The translations under genes and the position numbers were made by a program. A DNA stretch of 64,000 nucleotides from Mesorhizobium shangrilense (GTDB lineage: Bacteria; Pseudomonadota; Alphaproteobacteria; Rhizobiales; Rhizobiaceae), in NCBI RefSeq assembly GCF_040537815.1, contig NZ_JBEWSZ010000010.1:1-64000 (forward strand), read 5' to 3'. Below are positions 1-8,968 of the stretch, piece after piece. The stretch's first letter is position 1. Every line of letters starts with the position of its first letter. A model generated the notes under the pieces. The model saw only the letters and a program-made list of their open reading frames with translations. It did no database searches and was not told where the DNA came from.

Positions 1-1
1 C

Positions 2-184
2 GATGGACAAGCAGAGGAGGATCGGTTGAAACAGTTGCCTATCGTTCAGAAAGTGTTCGGGTCGGAGGACGAGCGCGAGGGCCTGCGAGCATTTGCCGAG
101 AAGCGAAAGCCCGTTTGGCAGGGGGCTGATTGCGGCGCACCGTTAGTCGCTTCCCATCAAAGCGAAGCGTGCCAAGAGGCTACA
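2..184 (+). CDS. Enoyl-CoA hydratase/isomerase C-terminal tail (partial, runs off window start)
   Basis: The reading frame is open from base 2 and encodes the typical end of a crotonase-fold protein, including a REGLRAFAEKRKPVWQG segment that in this family closes the protein. Crotonases hydrate or isomerise acyl-CoA thioesters in the cytoplasm. No stop follows the family's usual end: the frame continues without interruption into the FrhB-like gene whose ATG is at 185. This is either a natural fusion or the loss of a stop codon. Only about 45 family residues are visible, so the specific substrate cannot be named. Confidence 0.6.
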
Positions 185-1447
185 ATGAGAGTAAATATCG
201 AAGATGTAACCACTCAAGGGCTTTGCATGGGCTGCGGAGCTTGCCACAGCCTGCTTGGTCCGGACGCAGTGGCCCTTCTAACGGCTGATGACGGATTGCA
301 CGAACCGGTGCGCCGACGAGACCTCACCGAGCGCGAGATCGACGTTTTCAACGCTGTCTGCCCCGGGGTGAACATATCTGTTCCAGACTACGTGAATACT
401 GATATGACAGACCCAATGTGGGGACCACGGCGTATGCTATGGAAGGGGTATTCGTCCGATCCCGAGATACGGTTTCAAGCGTCATCCGGTGGAGCCCTGA
501 CCTCCCTTTCACTTTTTGTGCTCGAGTCCGGTTTGGTGGAGCAGATCGTCCATCTCGCACCCGACCCAAATCGACCAATGCTTTCTCGGCCTCATCGATC
601 CCGCACCCGTGAACAAGTTCTGGCGGCCATGGGGTCGCGCTATTCGCCATCGGCGCCCCTGAGTGACATCGCCGATGTATTGGCAGAGGGTCGAACTTTT
701 GCCTTTGTCGGCAAACCGTGCGATGTCACGGCCCTTCAAAATCTTAGCAGGCTTGATGAACGCGTAGCACAACTATGCAAGTACACATTCACCCTGTTTT
801 GTGGCGGCTTTCCCGGATTGGGCAAATATAGACCTCTCCTGTCGGAATGGAACGTTGCCGAAAACGATCTTTCTTGGTTCCGCTACCGCGGACATGGCTG
901 TCCGGGGCAAACTGCCGCTGGTACGAAGGACGGCCGAACTTTCCAGGTGAACTTTTGGGATCTCTGGGACGACGAAACCACATGGCAGAGCTACTTCCGA
1001 TGTCGCTTTTGCCCTGATAGCATCGGCCTGTCGGCTGATATTGCCGCAATGGACTGCTGGCAAGATGCCAATCCAAAGCAGGAGGACGAGGGCTGGAATT
1101 CATTGCTTGCGCGAACTGAAGCCGGAGAACAAGTCCTGAAAGAGGCCCTTGAGGCTAACTATATTAAACTCACGGAACCCTGGACTTCAGAACATCTTGA
1201 GTGGTCGCAGCCTCATCAGAGTCGCCGGCGGCGTGGCATCCTGGCGCGATATGCGGCTTTTGCCGACGCTGGAGTCCCTGTGCCGAGAGTCGAGGAAACG
1301 GCTCTTGAGTTCGTTTCTCACGAACCCGGCAGCGAAGCTTTTGCCGCAGAGCAGGCGTGGACCGCGAGGAAGTTAACAGCCGGAGCAAACCGCAGGCCTA
1401 CACCAAAGATCCCCACAAAAAGTGCGTCTGAATCCGGCCCCCGCTGA
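185..1447 (+). CDS. FrhB-like coenzyme F420 hydrogenase/dehydrogenase beta-subunit family iron-sulfur protein
   Basis: A 420-residue protein of the FrhB/FdhB family, flavin and iron-sulfur oxidoreductase subunits that pass electrons to or from F420, ferredoxin or quinone-type partners. The N-terminus carries a ferredoxin-like GLCMGCGACHS motif. The middle has GKPCDVTALQNL and the C-terminal domain has FRCRFCPDS followed by SADI, as in the family C-terminal domain. The ATG at 185 is preceded by AAGAGG at a good distance, so I prefer it to the upstream in-frame codons that belong to a crotonase tail. The physiological partner is unknown. Rhizobial members need not use F420, so the name describes family only. 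Confidence 0.75.
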   Translation: MRVNIEDVTTQGLCMGCGACHSLLGPDAVALLTADDGLHEPVRRRDLTEREIDVFNAVCPGVNISVPDYVNTDMTDPMWGPRRMLWKGYSSDPEIRFQASSGGALTSLSLFVLESGLVEQIVHLAPDPNRPMLSRPHRSRTREQVLAAMGSRYSPSAPLSDIADVLAEGRTFAFVGKPCDVTALQNLSRLDERVAQLCKYTFTLFCGGFPGLGKYRPLLSEWNVAENDLSWFRYRGHGCPGQTAAGTKDGRTFQVNFWDLWDDETTWQSYFRCRFCPDSIGLSADIAAMDCWQDANPKQEDEGWNSLLARTEAGEQVLKEALEANYIKLTEPWTSEHLEWSQPHQSRRRRGILARYAAFADAGVPVPRVEETALEFVSHEPGSEAFAAEQAWTARKLTAGANRRPTPKIPTKSASESGPR

Positions 1448-1689
1448 GAGATCCGATTTGCGCCGCTTATCTGCATGGAGAAGCTGTACCCATTCGAACC
1501 GCTTTGAACAGGTCGCCATCTTGGCCCTCCAGCGGTTGCCGATTCCGACGAAGCCGCCCCCTGAATCCGAGATTATTCCGCCCCCTGAGGTCGATGCACG
1601 GCTGGTCTGATTTTTTCATTTCGTTCGCATGTGGTATCAAGGTTTGTTGGGCTGTTTCGGCGCGAGCTTTCGTCGGTGAGGTCGATGCC

Positions 1690-2270
1690 AATTACCTGAT
1701 TGACATGGACCACGCCGTCATCGTGGACGTCGAGGCGAGCCGAGGTTGGCGTGGCGTGCACGATGATCGAGCGCACCCAGGATCGCTTCGGCGTCCATCC
1801 GGGGACGCTGGTCGCAGACGCACCTGCGGCTTGGCCGAGATTCTGGGGCACGAATCGCGGGATCCAGCGGCACATCCCTGTGTTCGACAAGTCTGAGCGT
1901 CGCGACGGCAAGCGGGCCGACCTCACCTACGACCGCCGCGGCGATCTCGATACCTGTCCGGGTGGGAAGGAACTGCGACAGCGCCACAAGGACTACAGGA
2001 TGCCTCGCCCTCTCGTCGATGAGAACGGGTTGATGCGCTACCGCGCCAGCAACCTCGACAGTGACGCCTGTGCCCTCAAACCCCGCTGCTGCCCGAATGC
2101 GCCGGCCCCCAAGATCCTGCAGTCGATCCACGAGGGCCCTCGCGACATGGCACGCGACATGCTGCTACCGACGCCTTCGTCATCTTGCGCCGCCAGCGGA
2201 AGAAGTCACAGCCGCTGCCCCGAACCTCCCCAAGCTCGCCAGCTGATCTCTATGCCCGCGCCCAGACCGG
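1690..2270 (+). pseudogene. IS1182-family transposase remnant
   Basis: Pieces of a DDE transposase lie in successive frames. An NYLIDMDHAVIVDVEAS segment comes first, then after a frameshift EVGVACTMIERTQDRFGVHPGT, HIPVFDKSERRDG, a YRASNLDSDACALKPRCCPN cysteine cluster and a final IHEGPRDMARD segment. This order matches the second half of IS1182-type transposases. The N-terminal half is absent and at least two frameshifts are present, so the copy is dead. The 1448-1689 gap before it holds nothing I recognise. Confidence 0.7.
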
Positions 2271-2348
2271 CGGTAAGCGATGTTCCGACGGCACCTTTCG
2301 GGGATGGGCGTGAAGGACGAGGTTCGGAGCCTTTGAGGGCTTCGACAT

Positions 2349-2800
2349 ATGACGATTTCAGAGCTTACGCTTAAGTCGAACGATTTGGAGCCGGTGCGCC
2401 GGTTCGAGGTGTTCACGGGCTCCGGCGGGCGACGCGAGTGGCCTCCAGAGGAAGGCGCGGATCGTTGCGGAGAGCTACGAGGCTGGCGAGACGGTTTGTG
2501 CTGTAGCTCGCCGATATGCGCTTTCCCCACAGCAACTGTTTGCTTGGCGCCGGGCTGCGCGTCAGCGGAGGCGACGGCATCAGAATCCCTGTTCGTTCCT
2601 GCGGTGGTTGCAGCGTCCTTGTCGGAACCCGTGGCGCAACGTCCAGGACGACCACGGAAGCACAAGGCGGTCCGCGACGCCGGCGTGATCGAGCTTGAGA
2701 TTCGACGGGATCGCCATGCGCGTTGGCCGCGGCGCCGACACCAAAACGGTGGCTGCTGTAATCCGCGCGCTGAAGGCGACGTCGTGATCGGGTCGACGGG
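2349..2800 (+). pseudogene. tnpA: IS66-family accessory protein TnpA (frameshifted)
   Basis: The first 35 codons read as IS66 TnpA (MTISELTLKSNDLEP, then RREWPPEE). The homology then moves to another frame (ARRYALSPQQLFAWRRAA) and returns to the first (SESLFVPAVVAAS, QRPGRPRKHKAVRDAGVIEL). TnpA is the helix-turn-helix accessory protein of IS66 elements. The frame changes make this copy non-functional. It is directly followed by the start of tnpB, which is interrupted by the RIT element. Confidence 0.75.
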
Positions 2801-2843
2801 TGCGGTCAAGGTCATGGTGGTGACAAAGCCAGTCGACTTCCGG
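2801..2843 (+). pseudogene. tnpB: IS66 tnpB, left fragment (split by RIT insertion)
   Basis: Encodes VKVMVVTKPVDFR, the usual N-terminal part of one IS66 TnpB type, and then breaks off into the terminal repeat of the recombinase-trio element. The next residues expected, KGAEGLAALVRE, are found at 6213 on the far side of the element. Together the two pieces show that the element entered tnpB. Confidence 0.75.
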
Positions 2844-2873
2844 AACTATGCGGCGACCATGATTATGCAGAGC
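2841..2873 (+). repeat. RIT left terminal inverted repeat
   Basis: About 30 bases pair with the reverse complement of 6161-6194 with only a few mismatches. The outermost AACTATGCGGCGAC and the inner ATTATGC blocks match. Confidence 0.8.
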
Positions 2874-2935
2874 CGAGGAGGCTGGTAGGCGCATCTTCGG
2901 CCTTGTGGCGCCCATCGACTCTGCATAACAATTCG

Positions 2936-3924
2936 CTATCCTGCGGCAAGCATCGCGATCAGTTTATCCGGCGGGCGGAATTTGCCTGGCTTTATGCCGA
3001 GCGGTTCCAGAGCGTCGAGCATCTCGAGTTTTTCGGTCGGGTCAGCGCGCAGGTAGATCTCTGTGCTCTGGAGAGTGGCATGACCGAGCCACAGCGCCAC
3101 CTTGCGGATATCCCGCGTGGCCTGAAGCATGTCCATGGCGCAGCTGTGTCGCAGTACATGAGGTGATATCGCCTTTGTCGCTAACGTGGGCGCGCCGCTG
3201 ACCGCGGCGGCGGCGTGTTTTCAAGGATGTATTCGAAGCCGGAGCGGGTCATCATCCGGCCGGCGTTGTTCAGGAAAAGCGCCGTCTCCCCATCCTTGGG
3301 TCGGACCGCAATCCAGGCCCGGACCGCGGCAGCGGTCTCCTGCCAAAGTGGCAGCACGCGCTCTCGTCGTCCTTTGCCGATGATATGGATGCTGGCCGGC
3401 GACCGCCAGCCGAACTGATCCAGCGCGAGGCCGACGAGTTCGGAAACGCGCAGGCCGCCGGCGAAAGCCAGATGCAGCATGGCTCGATCTCGGATGCCCG
3501 ATGATGTGCGCCGATCCGGTGCATCGAGCAGTGCCTGCACTTCGGTACGCGATAGCGAAGCCACGAGCGCCTCGTCAATCTTCTTCATCGGAATAGCGTG
3601 CACCCGAAGGGCCTGATCCAGTACTGCGGGGACGCGGTGCTCGAGATAGCGGAAGAAGGACTTCACGGCAGCCAGCCTTGCGTTGCGCGAGCGGGGCTTG
3701 TTGCCACGCACCGCCTCGATATGTTCGAGGAAGGCGAGGATTGTCGGCACATCGATATCTTCGATCTGTAGCAGGCAGGGTCGTTTGCGCAATCGTCGCG
3801 CGGCGAACGTCACCAGCAATTGGAAGCTGTAGGCATAGGCCTCGCAGGTATGAACGCTGGCGCACCGTTCGCGGGGAAGGTGTTCGCGAAGAAACGCGGT
3901 GAGGTGCGGGGCGAGCTGGGTCAT
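2936..3924 (-). pseudogene. Third RIT tyrosine recombinase, frameshifted
   Basis: From the ATG at 3924 the frame encodes a phage-integrase-type protein (HLTAFLREHLPRERC, then LAFAGGLRVSELVGLALDQF containing the first catalytic Arg). Near base 3223 one nucleotide appears to be missing. After the shift the frame continues as ISPHVLRHSCAMDM (the HxxR box), VALWLGHATLQSTEIYLRA (His and catalytic Tyr) and ends at 2936. The current product would stop before the catalytic His, Arg and Tyr. Its start overlaps the end of the second recombinase in an ATGA arrangement, as in an intact RIT operon. Confidence 0.8.
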
Positions 3925-4858
3925 GCCGGCACTCCCCGGTGCAAACCCTCGCCGACCGCCGCCATGTGCGCCATCAGCTCGGGCGTTGCCTCAAGGTACC
4001 AGTAAGTATCGGTCACATGGGCGTGACGTGCCCCAGATAGGTGCTCAGGGCGGTGATATGCCGCGCGACAGCCTGGGCATCGTGCGCACAGCGTTCGAGA
4101 GAGCGAACGGCAAATGTGTGGCGAAGATCATGGATCCGCGCTCCTCGCGATCCTGGAGCGCCGCGCAAGCTGATCGATCGAGCGACTTGCAGGAAGACCG
4201 TTATCACCGTCGGATAGGCCGGCGGTGTTCCCTGATGCGAAATGAAGAGTGCATCGCTCTGGCTCGAGGACTTCAGGCGAGTGGTAAGGTATCCATCCAG
4301 GGCGCGTCCGGTTGACGGGTGGAGCGGCAGCAACCGGCTCTTCTTGAACTTGGTCTGGGCAATGATCAACCCATCGTCGGTCACGTCCGGCAACCGAATC
4401 GCGATCGCCTCCGAAACACGCATGCCGGTCGCCGCAATCAGCCCGAACATCGTGGCGTAGGTGAGCGGTCGGATCGACTGGTCGGGACCAAGTCGATGAG
4501 CGGCGTCGATCAGCTGTCGGATATCCTCGGGGCTGTAGATATAGGGCGTGCGGCGCCTGCGAGTGGCGCGGCCGAAAAGATCAGCGGAGGGCACCTCGTG
4601 GCGCGGGTCTGCGGCCTGCAGCCCGATCGCGAAGCGGCGTACCGTCAACAGGCGGTTGCGTTGTTGCTCGGGCGACGGCGCTTGCTGCGCCCACTCACGC
4701 ACGGTCGCCGTCGTTATGACATCCTCACCGCGATGCTCGGCAAAGGCGACAAAGTTGCGCAGGAGAATGCCCGGGGTCCGAAACTTGTATCCCAGGGCAC
4801 GGTGCAGCGCCGCATGATCGGCGAGGAGCTGACTCAGCATGTAAGTTCTCCCGGCCAC
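3921..4858 (-). pseudogene. Second RIT tyrosine recombinase, frameshifted at the C-terminus
   Basis: The frame from 4858 encodes a recombinase with the first Arg in ATGMRVSEAIAIRLPD and a RIHDLRHTFAVRSL box. After TYLGHV it runs into TPM and a stop at 4013. One base shift restores the expected VTDTYWYLEATPELM segment, which carries the catalytic tyrosine, and the stop at 3921 that overlaps the next gene's ATG. The current product therefore lacks the nucleophile. The start overlaps the first recombinase by about 25 bases, or less if the ATG at 4840 is used. A programmed frameshift is possible but a lesion is simpler, since the neighbours are damaged too. Confidence 0.8.
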
Positions 4859-5997
4859 GGCTGAGCAATCTGCTCCAGCATTGGAATATCGACTTTGGCG
4901 TAATGTGCGGTCATATCGAGCGAACGGTGACGCAGCACCGTGCCAACAGCTTCAAGCGTGGCTCCCGAGCGTAGCATCGAGGTCGCTGCGGAGTGGCGCA
5001 GCAGGCTAGCTCCGGTCGAGGGAGGATTGGAAATGCCCGCCCGCTTCAGCGCCAGCGCTACGATCGTGGAGACATGGCTAGACCGCGAGAATGACCGGTA
5101 GGGCGCGACCATTCCAAGAAAGACTGCCTCTTGATGCACGCGAGGCCGCTCCTGCTCGATGTATGCGAGCAGCGCGTCGCCGACATCCTGCGGCAGCGGC
5201 AATCGAACTTGGCGGCGCGCTTTGCCACTCAAGTCGACATCGCTGAGTCTGAGCCCGGCCACATCTCCGGCCCGCAGCCCCAGGCGTGCCAGCAGAAGCA
5301 GGATCGCACGGTCCCGCAGGCGCCCTCTGGTGAGTTGATCGCAGGATTCAATGACGCGTTCGACATCCGGCGGCACCAAGATACCGCGGCAACGACGAAA
5401 GGCGCCATTGCAAGACGGGCGGGATGGCGTGATCGAGGTTGGGGCGGCACAGGCCAGCACCCGCGAGGAAGCGAAGATAGCAACGCAAGCGCTCGTTATG
5501 GTCCGCAGGTCGGCCGGTCCGGTTCGCTCGCGCCACTCGCGGACCACATTGCGGACGAGAGCGGCATCAGAGTCGTGGGTCGCCGTGCCGAGTTCCGGCA
5601 GCAGCTTATGCAAATGATGAAGGTGACGGGCGATCGTTCGTTCCGAAAGTCCCCGGTGGACGCGCAACCACCCCTGATAGTCGTCAAGCAAGGGATATGG
5701 CGACGCGACCTTCAACGGCGCACGCCCGACACCGACCTGTTGGAGAAAGACGCAGAATCGCTTGGCGCGACGCCAATAGTCAGGTGAAACGCGCTGCCAT
5801 CGCCGGCTACCGGGACACCGGCACCGATGTTCGGAAAAACGACCAATGACATCGTCATCGATGCTGTCGCTCGAGATACCTACGCTACCAAGCCAGGCTG
5901 CAAAATGACGAGCCGAGGCCGTGTAGCCTTCAATAGTCAGCGGCGTATATCTTTGCGCGGCCAGACTTGCCGCGAACTGATCGATCTGTGGCGACAA
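4834..5997 (-). CDS. First RIT tyrosine recombinase (with a compensated double frameshift)
   Basis: A 387-residue integrase-family protein and the first gene of the trio. It has an N-terminal SAM-like domain (QFAASLAAQRYTPLTIEGY), the first catalytic Arg in LARLGLRAGDVAGLRLSD, the LLRHSAATSML box and the tyrosine in DMTAHYAKV. Between about 5365 and 5500 roughly 45 residues are out of register: the natural sequence (LRCYLRFLAGAGLCRPNLD) lies in another frame, so one shift is undone by a second. The catalytic residues survive but the linker between domains is scrambled, so activity is doubtful. Confidence 0.75.
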   Translation of the reverse strand: MSPQIDQFAASLAAQRYTPLTIEGYTASARHFAAWLGSVGISSDSIDDDVIGRFSEHRCRCPGSRRWQRVSPDYWRRAKRFCVFLQQVGVGRAPLKVASPYPLLDDYQGWLRVHRGLSERTIARHLHHLHKLLPELGTATHDSDAALVRNVVREWRERTGPADLRTITSACVAIFASSRVLACAAPTSITPSRPSCNGAFRRCRGILVPPDVERVIESCDQLTRGRLRDRAILLLLARLGLRAGDVAGLRLSDVDLSGKARRQVRLPLPQDVGDALLAYIEQERPRVHQEAVFLGMVAPYRSFSRSSHVSTIVALALKRAGISNPPSTGASLLRHSAATSMLRSGATLEAVGTVLRHRSLDMTAHYAKVDIPMLEQIAQPWPGELTC

Positions 5998-6160
5998 CGG
6001 TCCCGGATCGAGGAACCAATGACCACATTATTAGCATCCATCTTCGCTCTCCTCACGATGTTGAACCATCGCGAGGAGTATAGTTATGCGGAGCGAAAGC
6101 GTGCCTACAGCTTCCTTAACTATCTGGAAAAGCGCAACGATCTGTCGGATGTCAAAGCCC

Positions 6161-6194
6161 GCTCCGCATAATCATAGTCGCCGCATAGTTACGG
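6161..6194 (-). repeat. RIT right terminal inverted repeat
   Basis: The reverse complement of the left end. A shorter related block (GCTCCACATAAC) follows at 6199-6210 just outside it, suggesting reiterated end motifs. Confidence 0.8.
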
Positions 6195-6209
6195 TTTGCT
6201 CCACATAAC

Positions 6210-6258
6210 CGCAAAGGAGCGGAGGGGCTGGCGGCGCTGGTGCGCGAGACTATGGGGG
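6210..6258 (+). pseudogene. tnpB: IS66 tnpB, right fragment
   Basis: Encodes RKGAEGLAALVRETMG, the continuation of the tnpB piece that ends at 2843. It is truncated at about 6258, where the LysR-associated direct repeat begins. Confidence 0.75.
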
Positions 6259-6840
6259 CCGAAGCTGCACAAGAATGTCGGAAGTTCGACGAAGGGTCGC
6301 CAGGGCCGGGCCGTCGGTATGGACGAGTGCTGCAACGCAAACGGCGCGCGAATTCGGCACGCAACTTGCGTCGATGATTTGTCACGGGGGACGTCCGCAA
6401 CGCGTCACGGAGGCGAGTGGTGATGGATCAGTCTCTCGAATTTGGCGTGTGTAAGGTGGCGGCAGTCCTTTATGGGCTAGAGGACGACGTGGATACACCG
6501 TTGTTTGGTTCGCGACTGCCGATCTGATTGGGGTGTCAATGGTTCATCGTTATTATGATCTCCCGTCCTTGACCGCCCTCGCGGTATTCGAGGCCTCTGT
6601 ACGCCATCTGTCGTTCAAGCTTGCGGCTTCCGAGCTCAACGTCACGCCCAGTGCGGTTAGCCGGCAGATTAAGGCCATTGAGGACGAGCTCGGGGTTCCA
6701 CTGTTTGTAAGGCTTGGAAGCGGCATGCTTACCAGCGCCGGCGAAGACCTCTACGCTGTACTAGCAAGCAGTTTTTCCAAGGCCTCTCATGTCGCCAGGA
6801 CCCTCAAGCGCGGCGATCGCTCCAAGAATGTCACGATTGC
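6259..6840 (+). repeat. Direct repeat, left copy (LysR upstream region plus 5' part of the gene)
   Basis: About 580 bases nearly identical to 8393-8968, with a few substitutions and small indels. The copy holds an intergenic stretch, a small ORF of 34 codons at 6423-6527 and the first 100 codons of a LysR gene. Both ends are abrupt: IS66 tnpB on the left, unrelated sequence on the right. Confidence 0.85.
6539..6840 (+). pseudogene. LysR-family regulator, 5' fragment (truncated duplicate)
   Basis: The first 100 codons are almost identical to the intact LysR gene at 8667, including the helix-turn-helix (FKLAASELNVTPSAVSRQIK). After KNVTIA the homology ends and a cysteine-containing stretch of unknown origin follows in frame up to the MFS gene. 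The effector-binding domain is missing. If expressed it could at most give a DNA-binding fragment. Confidence 0.8.
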
Positions 6841-7017
6841 GCCCGCGTCTGCCCGAAGAACTGCCAGACCCATGTTGCGGCCGACAAGGTGCAACTCGTC
6901 CTGCCCGAGACCGGGGTGTGTACCACGACGTTCCCGGCCAGGGATGCTGGCTGCTGCGTCGCCAATGCTATCGCCAACAACGCAGGCAACCGGGGATGCG
7001 GCTTGCGGAGTCGTCGC

Positions 7018-8256
7018 GTGAGCAAAACCACTTCAAACCCGCCTGCGCCAATCGGGGATGCGCCCCGTCTTCGGACGGTAATTCCCGTTCTCGGCGTGAC
7101 GCAAATCCTCGCATGGGGTTCGTCCTACTACCTGCTGGCCGTGTTGGCGCAGCCCATCGCCCGCGACACAGGATGGCCGTTGGCCCGGATTGTCGGTGGC
7201 CTTTCGCTCGGCCTGCTCGTCGCCGGCATCGTCTCGCCGCGTGTCGGTCACAGCATCCAGCGGCTCGGCGGCCGCCTTGTATTAGCGACGAGCGCCGTGT
7301 TTCTCGCTGCCGGGTTGATCGGTTTGGCGCTCTCGCCCAACCTGCCACTTTACACCGTTTCATGGCTGGTGCTTGGCATCGGCATGGGCGCGGGCCTCTA
7401 CGACCCGGCATTCGCCACAGTCGGCCGGATATACGGCCGGCGTGCGCGAACCGCGATTGCGACAGTGACCCTGTTCGGCGGCTTTGCCAGCACCATCTGC
7501 TGGCCGCTCTCAGCCTTGTTGGTCGCCGAGTTCGGCTGGCGAAACGCATGTCTTATCTATGCGGGCATCCACCTGCTCATCCTGCTGCCGCTCTATCTGT
7601 TTGCGCTGCCGAAGGAGCAGAAGCGGGGGACGCGTGCCGTCGGCACCAGTGGTCGTAGCGAGTTGGTGGGGCCCGCTGTACCAACGGGCTTGATGCCGCT
7701 GTTTGTGCTGATGGCGCTCGTCTTTACCGTCAGCTCGATGATTTCGACGATGCTCTCCGTCCATCTGCTGACAATCCTGCAACCTCGTGGCATCGCCCTC
7801 GCCGCCGCGGTCGCGCTTGGGGCGATCGTCGGGCCATGCCAGGTTGGGGCGCGGGCGATCGAGATGGCAATCAGCCGCTTCTATCATCCGATCTGGACCA
7901 AGTTTGCGTCGGCCGCATTCATTGCCATTGGCGTCGGTCTTCTGTGGGCGAACGTACCGATTGTGGCTGCTGCGCTTGCCTTTTATGGAGCGGGAATCGG
8001 CATCGAGTCTATTGCCCGCGGCACGCTACCGCTCGCCGTATTCGGCGAGCATCACTATCCTGCGATCATGGGCCGCATCGCAATGTCGAGCCTGATCATG
8101 CAGGCCGCATCGCCCTCGCTGGGAGCGGTGCTGCTCACGAGGCTTGGTGTGAACGGTGCGCTCGCCGTTCTGTTTGCGGTGGCGGTCGTAAATGTGTTGC
8201 TGGTGATGGTTCTTTTCGGCGTAATGCAGAAACGGGGATCGGCAAAGCGTGTTTGA
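7018..8256 (+). CDS. Major facilitator superfamily (MFS) transporter
   Basis: A 412-residue integral membrane protein with about twelve hydrophobic segments in two halves and a polar loop at KEQKRGTRAVGTSGRSE, the usual MFS plan. These carriers move small solutes by proton coupling across the inner membrane. I start it at the GTG at 7018, with a GCGGAG ribosome site. The frame is open further upstream (TGVCTTTFPARDAGCCV) but that part looks like a foreign cysteine-rich remnant joined to the truncated LysR. The gene lies between two copies of the LysR 5' region, so it probably arrived as inserted cargo. The substrate is unknown. Confidence 0.75.
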   Translation: MSKTTSNPPAPIGDAPRLRTVIPVLGVTQILAWGSSYYLLAVLAQPIARDTGWPLARIVGGLSLGLLVAGIVSPRVGHSIQRLGGRLVLATSAVFLAAGLIGLALSPNLPLYTVSWLVLGIGMGAGLYDPAFATVGRIYGRRARTAIATVTLFGGFASTICWPLSALLVAEFGWRNACLIYAGIHLLILLPLYLFALPKEQKRGTRAVGTSGRSELVGPAVPTGLMPLFVLMALVFTVSSMISTMLSVHLLTILQPRGIALAAAVALGAIVGPCQVGARAIEMAISRFYHPIWTKFASAAFIAIGVGLLWANVPIVAAALAFYGAGIGIESIARGTLPLAVFGEHHYPAIMGRIAMSSLIMQAASPSLGAVLLTRLGVNGALAVLFAVAVVNVLLVMVLFGVMQKRGSAKRV

Positions 8257-8392
8257 GATCAATCCTTGGATCCGATCGTTTATCGGGGATATCGCCATTT
8301 TTTGGCACTTGGTGGCAGCGTGTTTCGGCTGATCAACCTCGGCTGCGGTAGGCAATCGTATGCGGGCTCGATATGCCCAAAGCTTCTTGTGT

Positions 8393-8968
8393 CCGAAGCT
8401 GCACAAGAATGTCGGAAGTCCGACGAAGGGGTCGCCAGGGCCGGGCCGTCGGTATGGACGAGTGCTGCAACGCAAACGGTGCGCGAATTCGGCACGCAAC
8501 TTGCGTCGATGATTTGTCACGTTCGCAACGCGTCACGGAGGCGAGTGGTGGTTGATCAGTCTCTCGAATTTGGCGTGTGTAAGCTGGCGGCAGTCCTTTA
8601 TGGGCTAGAGGACGACGTGGATACACCGTTGTTTGGTTCGCAACTGCCGATCTGATTGGAGTGTCAATGGTTCATCGTCATTATGATCTCCCGTCCTTGA
8701 CAGCCCTCGCGGTATTCGAGGCCTCTGCACGTCATCTGTCGTTCAACCTTGCGGCTTCCGAGCTCAACGTCACGCCCAGTGCGGTTAGCCGGCAGATTAA
8801 GGCCATTGAGGACGAGCTCGGGGTTCCACTGTTTGTAAGGCTTGGAAGCGTCATGCTCACCAGCGCCGGCGAAGACCTCTACGCTGTACTAGCAAGCAGT
8901 CTTTCCGAGGCCTCTCATGTCACCAGGGCCCTCAAGCGCGGCGATCGCTCCAAGAATGTCTCGATTGC
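8393..8968 (+). repeat. Direct repeat, right copy
   Basis: The partner of 6259-6840. Here the repeat continues smoothly into the full LysR gene, so this is the original locus. The 8257-8392 gap before it holds nothing I recognise. Confidence 0.85.

Larger units (their letters stand above)
2842..6210. mobile_element. RIT (recombinase-in-trio) element inserted in IS66 tnpB
   Basis: Three consecutive minus-strand tyrosine recombinase genes with start/stop overlaps are bounded by inverted repeats. The left end contains AACTATGCGGCGAC followed by ATGATTATGCAGAGC, and the right end near 6161-6194 is its near-perfect reverse complement. Flanking sequence on the two sides joins into a continuous IS66 tnpB frame, which fixes the insertion site. 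Three tandem recombinases within inverted ends is the defining layout of RIT elements. About 19 bases beyond the right repeat are not part of tnpB, so the exact outer boundary is uncertain. All three recombinases carry frame damage. Confidence 0.85.

Noticed and set aside
4013..4858. Treating the second RIT recombinase as an intact 281-residue gene
   Set aside because: The frame stops before the catalytic tyrosine, and the missing segment is present one base out of frame immediately after.
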